The translations under genes were made by a program, and so were the position numbers. A stretch of 41,644 bases of DNA from an uncultured Bacilli bacterium (lineage in GTDB: Bacteria; Bacillota_I; Bacilli_A; RF39; UBA660), in NCBI GenBank assembly GCA_947628965.1, contig CANRBV010000008.1:1-41644 (forward strand), read 5' to 3'. Below are positions 1 through 6,010 of the stretch, one piece after another (within the stretch, counting starts at the first letter, position 1; every line of letters starts with the position of its first letter). The notes under the pieces were generated by a model. That model ran no database searches, was not told the origin of the DNA, and saw only the letters and a list, made by a program, of their open reading frames with translations.

Positions 1-73
1 AGAGCCGAATGCTCTAACGGGGCACGTTCGGAACTGTGAGGGTTGTATGGAGTAATCTATACTTCTACTCGAT
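1..73 (+). ncRNA. 3' end of a group II intron (domains V and VI)
   Basis: Positions 2-34 fold as a domain V hairpin. GAGCCGAATGC on the left pairs with GC-(AC bulge)-GTTCGG on the right, with a short apical stem and a TAAC-type loop. Positions 38-70 fold as domain VI: GTATGGA/TCTATAC closes a GTAA loop, and the lower stem GAG/CTC holds a single bulged A at 67. That A is 7 nt from a 3' end in ..CTCGAT (73), the usual place of the branch-point A. The intron body and any reverse transcriptase would lie upstream, outside the window. Oddity: bases 32-33 are AA where domain V normally has TT, which unpairs two bases of the catalytic AGC triad. The copy may be degenerate. Confidence 0.68.
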
Positions 74-101
74 TGTAAATAAAATAGTTTATATAATAAA
101 A

Positions 102-137
102 AATAATACCAAGTCTTAATTCTTGATATTATTTTTG
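102..137. terminator. Bidirectional Rho-independent terminator
   Basis: A 12-bp stem with one mismatch (102-113 against 122-133) and an 8-nt loop is followed by a T-run on the + strand. On the minus strand it is preceded by A's that read as a T-run. It lies just after the group II intron end and just after the stop codon of the minus-strand gene tail, so it could serve transcription from both sides. Confidence 0.7.
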
Positions 138-220
138 TTTGAATACTCGCTCTTTAATATACTTTCTATTTCTTTGAGCGATTCCTTGCATCCATTACTA
201 AGCCATTTTTTATAATTGTA
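116..220 (-). pseudogene. C-terminal tail of an unidentified gene, cut at the element boundary
   Basis: On the minus strand, 34 codons stay open from the edge of the 10-bp repeat at 221-230 to a TAA stop at 116-118. The peptide is hydrophilic and helix-like (contains KKWLSNGCKESLKEIESILK) and is followed at once by a terminator, so it looks like the true end of a gene. An in-frame stop lies in the repeat itself, so no start is available here. It is not the missing end of the permease at 2958, which should be a membrane segment. I do not recognise the family. Confidence 0.35.
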
Positions 221-230
221 TTAAGTCCCA
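221..230 (+). repeat. Left copy of 10-bp direct repeat TTAAGTCCCA (putative att core)
   Basis: Identical to 2958-2967. The two copies enclose the recombinase gene and its cargo, and the right copy sits exactly where the permease reading frame is broken. Short identical cores are typical of attL/attR of large serine recombinase elements. Confidence 0.5.
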
Positions 231-297
231 CTCTAAAAATTATATATAATAAATATAAATTATTTTATAAAAAACAAAAAATTTAAAATTTCTTCAA

Positions 298-527
298 ACC
301 CTTATAAATAAAGGGCTAAAGACCACTTTTTGATTTAAGGATGACCGTTGACTGTCCTCTTAAATCGTGGTATTATGGTAATATAGGACAATTAGAAGAA
401 ATACCTATATTTTCTTCTATTCGCTTCTATATTATTAGTTTTAATATCTAGTTCATTTTGAACAGATATATAGTCGTTAAAAATTTAAAATTGGACTTTA
501 AGGGAGATATATACATCTCTCTTTTTT
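298..527 (+). ncRNA. Candidate structured non-coding RNA ending in an intrinsic terminator
   Basis: No ORF fits here, but hairpins follow one another. They are CCCTT/AAGGG (about 299-315); a long imperfect hairpin 324-371 with an outer ACCAC/GTGGT-type closure and a GATTTAAG/CTTAAATC stem; two mutually exclusive stems, AATATAGG 380-387 with 404-411 or TAGAAGAAA 393-401 with 411-419; an 11-bp stem with one bulged A at 444-469; and the terminator 502-508/515-521 followed by T6. A weak promoter (TTAAGT 221-226, 18 bp, TATAAT 245-250) lies upstream and would start the RNA near 257. A known Rfam class was not recognised. It could be an independent small RNA or a long attenuated leader of the gene that starts near 677-734. 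Confidence 0.45.
502..527 (+). terminator. Rho-independent terminator of the candidate ncRNA
   Basis: The stem is GGGAGAT (502-508) with ATCTCTC (515-521), 7 bp including one G-T pair. The loop is 6 nt and six T's follow (522-527). It separates the hairpin region from the leader of the downstream gene. Confidence 0.65.
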
Positions 528-596
528 CATGTCCATTTTTAGGAAAGGAGAAATTAATTTTATGGAAAAGACATAATTTTTGAAAAAAGTTAAACC

Positions 597-720
597 GTCG
601 GAGACTAATTTAGAGGGTCTTAGGGATATGCCCTAACAAGGAATTGGGTGTGTAAACACCATGCTTGATAGTTTTAATGGTTAAAAAAGCAAAGTTTGGT
701 AACCCCAAAATTTGGCAAAA
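597..720 (+). promoter_or_regulatory. Structured 5' leader in front of the element's first gene
   Basis: Consecutive hairpins: GACT/GGTC (603-606 with 616-619), TTAGGG-ATATG-CCCTAA (620-636), GGTGT-GTAA-ACACC with a GNRA-type loop (647-660), and TTTGG/CCAAA (695-699 with 705-709), which competes with the palindrome at 705-715. The last structure ends 5 nt before a perfect AGGAGG at 721-726. This density of structure beside the SD suggests a regulatory leader, possibly one that occludes the ribosome-binding site. The class is not recognised. If it is real, 665-733 is leader and not coding. Confidence 0.4.
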
Positions 721-1300
721 AGGAGGAATATTTATACTAAAAATTTATTATGATCCTTATACCATTTTGTGTTTAAGATATAAATTTACACTTCAAGAAT
801 GTATAAAGATTTCCAAAAGAATAAAAAGAAATCATAGATGGGAAAGTGAATGGCGAGAGCGTCATGCTCAAAATGGTGCGGATATTTTTGAAGTAACATT
901 AGGATGCCTTATTTGGTATGCAGAAGTTGAAACTAAAAAAGGTTATCCGTTAGATCTAAAGATTCACTTTTTAGAAAAGTATATTGAATTTTTAGAAAGT
1001 TATGTAGGAATTCCACATGAGCATTATAATTATTGTGATTTACCATTAAAATATTTAAGAAGTTATTTTAATAAAACAAAAAATGCGATTGGTGTTGCTA
1101 CAAATAGGATGCAGAAACAATTTCCCTATCCTCTTAAATATGTTAAGGATGGTCGTGTTTATGTTTCTGCTATTGGTATTAAATGGCTAAATGAAAAATA
1201 CTTTAGAACAAAGTATATTGAGTGGTTGGAAGACCGTAAAGACTCGTTAGAAAATATAATTTCTAATAAGTCTTTTTTTGTAAATAGTCCTGTGTCTTAA
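677..1300 (+). CDS. Hypothetical protein of serine-recombinase element
   Basis: Basic, soluble protein of 207 residues from ATG 677 (211 from TTG 665), or 189 residues if translation begins at ATA 734. Neither canonical start has an SD, while AGGAGG at 721-726 stands 7 nt before ATA 734. I therefore suspect ATA 734 is the true start, but keep ATG 677 as the conventional call. There is no signal peptide or membrane segment. The C-terminal third (KYVKDGRVYVSAIGIKWL, then a charged helix) looks like the wing and recognition part of a helix-turn-helix regulator or replication-type protein, which is only a resemblance. It lies upstream of a small ORF and the recombinase and may regulate them or assist excision. 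No family is recognised. Confidence 0.6.
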   Translation: MVKKAKFGNPKIWQKGGIFILKIYYDPYTILCLRYKFTLQECIKISKRIKRNHRWESEWRERHAQNGADIFEVTLGCLIWYAEVETKKGYPLDLKIHFLEKYIEFLESYVGIPHEHYNYCDLPLKYLRSYFNKTKNAIGVATNRMQKQFPYPLKYVKDGRVYVSAIGIKWLNEKYFRTKYIEWLEDRKDSLENIISNKSFFVNSPVS

Positions 1301-1328
1301 AAATATAATTTAGAGAGGGGATGTTTAT

Positions 1329-1445
1329 ATGCAATTAAGTGTTGAGAACTACGATAATTTAGGAAATAAATTAAATCCAAAGGAGATAATTTTAAATTAT
1401 CCACTTATTTATACACTATTAAAGAAGTACCTAAAAGAGATGTAA
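1329..1445 (+). CDS. Small ORF upstream of recombinase (38 aa)
   Basis: ATG at 1329 follows the SD-like AGAGAGGGG (1312-1320) at good spacing and runs 38 codons to TAA. The peptide (MQLSVENYDNLGNKLNPK, then a hydrophobic helix and a basic end) matches no family I know. It begins 28 nt after the stop of the preceding gene and ends 54 nt before the first ATG of the recombinase frame, so it is probably co-transcribed. Small proteins in this position can be excisionase-like or regulatory, but nothing in the sequence proves that. Confidence 0.4.
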   Translation: MQLSVENYDNLGNKLNPKEIILNYPLIYTLLKKYLKEM

Positions 1446-1459
1446 AAATATAAAACTAT

Positions 1460-1524
1460 AAGCATTTTATTTTTTGTACAAAAATGATATTATGTAGTTA
1501 TGAGTTTTTTTACAAAAAATGCTT
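1460..1524 (+). repeat. Inverted repeat upstream of the recombinase SD
   Basis: AAGCATTTTATTTTTTGTA (1460-1478) is complementary to TACAAAAAATGCTT (1511-1524): 14 bp pair if a 5-nt TTTTA segment bulges. It covers the first ATG (1500) of the recombinase frame and ends 10 nt before AGAGGAGG. It could be an operator or a hairpin controlling recombinase expression, and it argues that ATG 1500 is not the real start. Confidence 0.4.
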
Positions 1525-2924
1525 TTATAAACAGAGGAGGAGAAATTATAAAAACTATAAAAGCAGTAGTAAAAAAAATTAAAGCTCTTTATGTTCGTGT
1601 ATCAACAGATGTTCAAGTTGATGGATATTCAATAGAGGCTCAAATAGAATCACTAGAGAATTATGTAAAAAGTCAAGGCTGGATGGATTACAAAGTTTAT
1701 ACTGATCCAGGCTTTAGTGGTAAAGATTTAGATAGACCTGCTATAAAACAATTAATTCAAGATTGTGAAGATGGAAAAATTGATACTGTGTTGGTCTTTA
1801 AATTAGATAGATTATCTCGTAGTCAAAAAGATACTTTATTTTTAATCGAAGAAGTATTTAATGCAAATGATGTAGGGTTCATATCTATAAGGGAAAGATT
1901 TGATACAACTAGTCCTTTTGGAAAAGCAATGATTGGGGTTTTATCAGTATTTGCTCAATTAGAAAGAGAAACAATCTTAGAAAGAACAAGAATCGGTTTA
2001 AAGAAACGAGCTGAAGATGGTTATTGGCGAGGTGGAGGTAAAACTCCTTTTGCCTATGACTATGATAAAGAAACAGGTTTGCTTGTTATTAATCCTGAAA
2101 GGAAAGTAATCTTTGATTTAATGAAAACATTAAGACTTCAAGGATATAGTTATGCAGAATTAGAAAGAATAACAGGTTACGACCAGGCTTGGATACAAGG
2201 TATTCTTAGTGCTAAAACTAATTTAGGCAAAATTCCATATAAAGGTGAACTTTATGATGGAAGGCATGAAGCTGTAATTACTGAAGAAGAATATGAGCAA
2301 TTACAACAAATTGAGCGTCAAAGAAGTAGAAATCAACACGCAAGTCATTACCTATTGTCTGGTAAGATTTATTGTGGCAACTGTGGAGCAAAATACCGTT
2401 ACCAAAAATGGGGACAAAGAATTATTTGCTATTGTTATTCTCAACAAAAAAGCAAACCAAAACTAATTAAAGATCCAAATTGTAATAATATAAGACTTGA
2501 TAGTTTTGAAATAGAAGATGCTTTTTTAGAACAACTATTTGCAATGTCATTAAATGAGGAATTATTTAGACAAACATTCAATCTTTCTAAATTGAATCTT
2601 AAAGATGAACTTAATGCAAGGGTTGAAAAAACACAGAAAAGAATAGACAATTTAATTCAGTTATTATCGGAAAATTTAGCAAACGAAGATGTAAAAAAAG
2701 AGTTAGAAAAATTAGTTAAAGAAAAGGCTGAAACTATAAAACAAATTGAAGAAATAGCAGTCCAAGAAAAAGATGTAAAGACCTTTGAGCAAATTAAAAA
2801 CTTGAGCAAAGTATGGAAAGACCTAGAATTTCAAGAAAAAAGAAATCTAATAGAACAACTATTAGATAAGATTATTGTAGATGGTAAAACTTTACAAATT
2901 TATTGGAATGTTAGTGCAAACTAG
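1500..2924 (+). CDS. Large serine recombinase (site-specific integrase)
   Basis: Catalyses integration and excision of the element through a covalent 5' phosphoserine intermediate. From ATG 1500 there are 474 residues. The resolvase domain spans about 29-170 with ALYVRVST (catalytic Ser35, Arg33), then KLDRLSRS, and FAQLERETILERT at the start of helix E. The recombinase domain follows (about 180-285). Next is a zinc ribbon with CGNC near residue 299 and further cysteines (CYC, DPNC) about 25-40 residues on. A coiled coil (about 360-425) precedes the end. The length fits the family. ATG 1500 has no SD. AGGAGG at 1535-1540 stands 7 nt before an in-frame ATA (1548), which would give a protein starting (M)KTIKAVV, close to typical family starts. 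ATA initiation, or an old ATG-to-ATA change, should be considered. Confidence 0.92.
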   Translation: MSFFTKNAFINRGGEIIKTIKAVVKKIKALYVRVSTDVQVDGYSIEAQIESLENYVKSQGWMDYKVYTDPGFSGKDLDRPAIKQLIQDCEDGKIDTVLVFKLDRLSRSQKDTLFLIEEVFNANDVGFISIRERFDTTSPFGKAMIGVLSVFAQLERETILERTRIGLKKRAEDGYWRGGGKTPFAYDYDKETGLLVINPERKVIFDLMKTLRLQGYSYAELERITGYDQAWIQGILSAKTNLGKIPYKGELYDGRHEAVITEEEYEQLQQIERQRSRNQHASHYLLSGKIYCGNCGAKYRYQKWGQRIICYCYSQQKSKPKLIKDPNCNNIRLDSFEIEDAFLEQLFAMSLNEELFRQTFNLSKLNLKDELNARVEKTQKRIDNLIQLLSENLANEDVKKELEKLVKEKAETIKQIEEIAVQEKDVKTFEQIKNLSKVWKDLEFQEKRNLIEQLLDKIIVDGKTLQIYWNVSAN

Positions 2925-2957
2925 CATAAAAAATATATAATGTTCTCGACATGTGTC

Positions 2958-2967
2958 TTAAGTCCCA
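2958..2967 (+). repeat. Right copy of 10-bp direct repeat TTAAGTCCCA (putative att core)
   Basis: Identical to 221-230. It supplies the stop codon (TTA on the + strand) that ends the truncated permease. The element side carries the small palindrome GACATGTGTC (2948-2957), in keeping with a recombinase binding site. Confidence 0.5.
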
Positions 2968-3581
2968 ATTAAACTCATAGAGATATTAATCTTTAAAGAA
3001 GAGATAATGGTTCGGTAAGACGCTGGAATTACAACCTCTTTTAATATTTGAAAATTACTTGCTTTAAAAGATTTCAATAACTTTATTTTATACGTATCGG
3101 TATTTAAAAATCCATTATAGATAGTAATAATACTAATAATTAAATTAATTAGTAAAGCCATTGTAATAATTGATTTTACATTTGCTCCAGTCCATATAAT
3201 AATGATAGGACCAAGAGCTACTTTAGGTAAGGAATTAAGCATTGTTAAAAATGGATCGATGATACGTGCTAAAGTTTTAAATTGGTATAGAATGATGGCT
3301 AGGAGAAATCCCAAAGTTATTCCTAGTAAAAAAGCAATTAAAGTTTCATAAATCGTTGTAAATATGTGAGAAAATAAATGATAATTTCGATATAGAGATA
3401 TGAAAGTTTCCATTATTTTTTTAGGACTTGAAAATATAAAAGGATTTATGATTTTTTTATCCGATAATATTTGCCAAAGGAAAAGAAAAAGTAAAACGAT
3501 CGTTATTTGGGTAATAATAATCCAAACTCTGTTTCTTTTTATTTTCGTAAGATATTCTTTTTGCTCTTTAGACATTGACAT
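2958..3581 (-). pseudogene. ABC transporter permease (SsuC/TauC-like), C-terminally truncated
   Basis: Inner-membrane subunit of an importer of the nitrate/sulfonate/taurine/pyrimidine-precursor type. It has an N-terminal membrane helix (about 19-37), then a BPD_transp_1 domain with TM segments near 78-102, 110-128 and 135-155. The EAA-type loop is still present (LLKSFKASNFQILKEVVIPAS). The frame stops after SLIGT at residue 207, right after the EAA loop, where family members continue for about 45-55 residues with two more membrane helices. The stop lies in the 10-bp repeat at the recombinase element boundary, so the element or a later rearrangement cut the gene. It overlaps the ATPase start by 14 bp in an operon. 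The transporter is probably inactive unless another permease substitutes. Confidence 0.82.
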
Positions 3582-4320
3582 CTAAATCCTTCCAAATCTT
3601 GTTATAGTATTCCGTAAATCTTTTATCTTGGCGATTATGAATAGGGTCTTTTTTCTCCTCTAATTCAATTTCATAAATCTTTTTAATTTTGCAAGGTCTT
3701 TTTGATAATACATACACTTTACTTGACATTGAAACCGCTTCCGATATATCATGCGTAACCATTATGGCTGTTTGCCCTTCCTTTTTTATTATGTCATAAA
3801 CATCATTACTTATTGCAAGACGGCTTTGGTAATCTAAGGCATTAAAAGGTTCATCTAAAAGCAGAATATCTGGTTTTAGAGCAAGGGTTCTAATTAAAGC
3901 CACTCTTTGTTTCATACCCCCTGATAAACAACTTGGATATTTATCTTTAAAATCGTATAAATTGTATTTTTTTAGTAAACTTAAAACATAATCTTCTCTT
4001 TCTTTTGTGATTTCTTTTTGAATTTTTAAACCAAGCAAAGCATTTTCATAAATGGTAAGCCAAGGAAAGAGACAATCACTTTGAAACATATATCCGATTT
4101 TAGGATTTTCTTTTTCAAAATGAATTTCTCCTTCGCTTGCTTTATCGAGTCCAGCGATAATATTTAAAAGTGTAGATTTTCCACAGCCAGAAGAACCAAC
4201 TAAAGAAATAAAATCACCTTCATACACTTTCATATTGATATTTAGAATTGCTAGAATTTCACCATCTTTGGTATGATATTTTTTCGATAAATTTTTAATT
4301 TCTAGTAATTTATTTTTCAT
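3568..4320 (-). CDS. ABC transporter ATP-binding protein (SsuB/TauB-like)
   Basis: Cytoplasmic ATPase of 250 residues that powers the adjoining importer. Walker A is GSSGCGKST at 42-50, Q-loop Gln at 80, signature LSGGMKQR at 132-139, Walker B DILLLDEP at 151-158, and the H-loop His at 190. All catalytic residues are present, so this subunit is intact although its permease partner is truncated. The start ATG overlaps the end of the substrate-binding protein gene by 11 bp, and its stop overlaps the permease start, so the order is SBP, ATPase, permease in one minus-strand operon. The family is the nitrate/sulfonate/taurine group. The exact substrate cannot be read from the sequence. Confidence 0.93.
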   Translation of the reverse strand: MKNKLLEIKNLSKKYHTKDGEILAILNINMKVYEGDFISLVGSSGCGKSTLLNIIAGLDKASEGEIHFEKENPKIGYMFQSDCLFPWLTIYENALLGLKIQKEITKEREDYVLSLLKKYNLYDFKDKYPSCLSGGMKQRVALIRTLALKPDILLLDEPFNALDYQSRLAISNDVYDIIKKEGQTAIMVTHDISEAVSMSSKVYVLSKRPCKIKKIYEIELEEKKDPIHNRQDKRFTEYYNKIWKDLDVNV

Positions 4321-5302
4321 TATATAAATTGTTCACAAGTAATTCATAAGGAACATAGGTATCTAATAAATCTGCTCCAATCATAATATCTTCTAAATTT
4401 TTGTAACTTTCTTCTGTTATAAATGGAGTTGCAAACCAAGAATCATATTTTTTATAATTCTCTACAATTTTGGTTAAATCTGTAAGGGAAATATCTGGAA
4501 ATTGTGGTAGGATACTTTTAGCAATTTCTTCACTAGTATGATTTTTTACATACTCTAAACCTTTATTTAAAGCTTGCGTAAATTGAACGAGTAAATCTTT
4601 GTTGTTTTCTAAATAACTTTTTCTTGTATAAAAAGCGGTGTATGGAACCTCACCAGAGTAAGCTCCGATATTTCCTACGATATACCCAAGTCCTTCCTTT
4701 TCTAAATTGGTAGCATTTGGTTCAAATAAATTTACAAAATCACCCATACCCGCAATAAATGAACCAGATAGAGCAGCAAATTCAACGCTTGTGTTTATTT
4801 TTATTTCTTTTTGATCTACTTTTTCATTATCTAAAGCATTCATAAAATTTAAAATGGGCATTCCACCTAAACGACCAGCAAGAATTTCTTTTCCTTTTAA
4901 GTCATTTAATGTGAAATTTTCTATTGGTTTTCTTGAAACGATGAATTGTCCATCTCTTTTTGTAAGACCGCTAAATGTAACTAAATAATCTTCTTCGCCA
5001 CCCTTATAAACATATATGGCGCTTTCTGGACCAGCAAAACCAATTTGAACATCGTTAGATAAAACAGCAGCAGCTACTTTATCTGCTCCACTCGTTAGTA
5101 TTAAATCTATATCGATATTTTTTTCTTTAAAATAACCTTCCTCAATGGCAACATAAAGTGGTGCATAAAAAGCGCTATGCGTTACCTCTGCTAATTTGAT
5201 GGTTGTAAAATTTTCCTCTTTTTTCGTTAGTTTTGCTGTAGTAATAATCAATACTATTAGTATGATTAATCCTAACAAAACACCTATTATTTTTCTTTTC
5301 AA
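4310..5302 (-). CDS. ABC transporter substrate-binding protein (NMT1/SsuA-like)
   Basis: Extracytoplasmic solute-binding protein of 330 residues, first gene of the minus-strand operon. The pattern IKLAEVTHSAFYAPLYVAIEEGYFKEKNIDIDL near 36-66, followed by DVQIGFAGPES, is typical of the NMT1/THI5-like and SsuA families, which bind sulfonates, taurine or thiamine pyrimidine precursors. Its neighbour on the other strand makes O-acetylserine, so a sulfur substrate is attractive but unproven. A hydrophobic helix at 5-24 anchors or exports it. There is no lipobox cysteine, although most Gram-positive homologues are lipoproteins, so it is probably held by an uncleaved N-terminal anchor. The SD AAGGAGG lies upstream of ATG 5302. 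Confidence 0.88.
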   Translation of the reverse strand: MKRKIIGVLLGLIILIVLIITTAKLTKKEENFTTIKLAEVTHSAFYAPLYVAIEEGYFKEKNIDIDLILTSGADKVAAAVLSNDVQIGFAGPESAIYVYKGGEEDYLVTFSGLTKRDGQFIVSRKPIENFTLNDLKGKEILAGRLGGMPILNFMNALDNEKVDQKEIKINTSVEFAALSGSFIAGMGDFVNLFEPNATNLEKEGLGYIVGNIGAYSGEVPYTAFYTRKSYLENNKDLLVQFTQALNKGLEYVKNHTSEEIAKSILPQFPDISLTDLTKIVENYKKYDSWFATPFITEESYKNLEDIMIGADLLDTYVPYELLVNNLYNEK

Positions 5303-5333
5303 AATAAAATTCCTCCTTTTTAACTTACAATGT

Positions 5334-5362
5334 ATTATATTCTACCAACTTAAATGTGTTAA
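5334..5362 (-). promoter_or_regulatory. SigA-type promoter for the ABC transporter operon
   Basis: Read on the minus strand: TTAACA (5362-5357), 17 bp, TATAAT (5339-5334), about 31 bp ahead of the substrate-binding protein start and followed by AAAAAGGAGG. A near-consensus match at ideal spacing. Confidence 0.7.
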
Positions 5363-5424
5363 ATAGGGTTTATGTACTTTCTTCCTTTTATTTTGAGGCA
5401 TAGTATATAGTAGAGTTGATAAAA

Positions 5425-5925
5425 ATGCGTTTTATAATTTTACAAATGAAATTAATTAAAAAGAAAGATCCAGCTTTAAAAAGTTGGTTTGAACTATTTT
5501 TATATCCAAGTTTTATTGTACAAATTTATTATAAGATTGCTCACTTTTTTTATAAACATAAACATTATTTTTTAGCTAGGTATTTTTCAGAAAGAGGAAA
5601 AAGAAAAACAGGAATCGAAATTCATCCTGGTGCTGTGATAGGAGATAATTTATTTATTGACCATGGAATGGGTGTTGTAATTGGAGAAACAACAATTATT
5701 AAAAATAACGTTACGCTTTACCATGGAGTTACTTTAGGTGGTATTAAAAATACAAAAGAAAAAAGACATCCAACTATTGAAGATAATGTTGTTATTGGAG
5801 CACATGCTCAAGTGTTAGGAAATATTACCATTGGCAAAAATGCTAAAATTGGAGCAGGTGCGGTTGTTTTAAAAGACGTTTTAGAAAATGAAAGCGTGGT
5901 AGGAATACCAGCTAGAAAAATTTGA
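5425..5925 (+). CDS. cysE: Serine O-acetyltransferase
   Basis: Transfers acetyl from acetyl-CoA to L-serine, giving O-acetylserine for cysteine synthesis in the cytoplasm. The short N-terminal helical part ([24 protein letters not shown]) is followed by a left-handed beta-helix of hexapeptide repeats ([43 protein letters not shown]). The active-site histidines sit in DHGMGVVIG and YHGVTLGG, and the C-terminus ends GIPARKI. At 166 residues it is the compact EpsC/CysE form common in Firmicutes. ATG 5425 is preferred. TTG 5416 in the same frame would add three residues, and neither has a strong SD. It is divergent from the ABC transporter operon, which may link both to sulfur supply. Confidence 0.92.
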   Translation: MRFIILQMKLIKKKDPALKSWFELFLYPSFIVQIYYKIAHFFYKHKHYFLARYFSERGKRKTGIEIHPGAVIGDNLFIDHGMGVVIGETTIIKNNVTLYHGVTLGGIKNTKEKRHPTIEDNVVIGAHAQVLGNITIGKNAKIGAGAVVLKDVLENESVVGIPARKI

Positions 5926-5954
5926 TTTTATGGTTTTAATTTTATATATATGGC

Positions 5955-5983
5955 TTGTCAAGAAGTATAAAAAAGAGTAAAAT
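5955..5983 (+). promoter_or_regulatory. Promoter of the poly-G surface protein gene
   Basis: TTGTCA (5955-5960), 17 bp, TAAAAT (5978-5983), about 27 bp before the GTG start and just upstream of the SD GGAGG. Confidence 0.6.
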
Positions 5984-6010
5984 TTAAATTAAGATATGGA
6001 GGATTAAAAC

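Larger units (their letters stand above)
221..2967 (+). mobile_element. Minimal large-serine-recombinase element
   Basis: An element of about 2.75 kb bounded by the 10-bp direct repeat TTAAGTCCCA. From left to right it holds a hairpin-rich region ending in a terminator (298-527), a structured leader (597-720), a protein of about 200 residues with no known family, a 38-codon ORF and a large serine recombinase whose stop is 33 bp from the right repeat. No relaxase, replication, resistance or phage structural gene is present, so it is either a very small integrative element or the remnant of a larger one. The outer flanks belong to two unrelated genes (tail at 116-220, permease at 2961-3581), so a simple insertion into one gene is not supported. 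A later deletion, a rearrangement or an assembly join is possible. Confidence 0.55.

Noticed and set aside
597-660. Fragment of a group I or group II intron core in the leader
   Set aside because: GAGACTA resembles a group I R-type motif, but the matching P3/P7 partners are absent, and the hairpins form a simple series.
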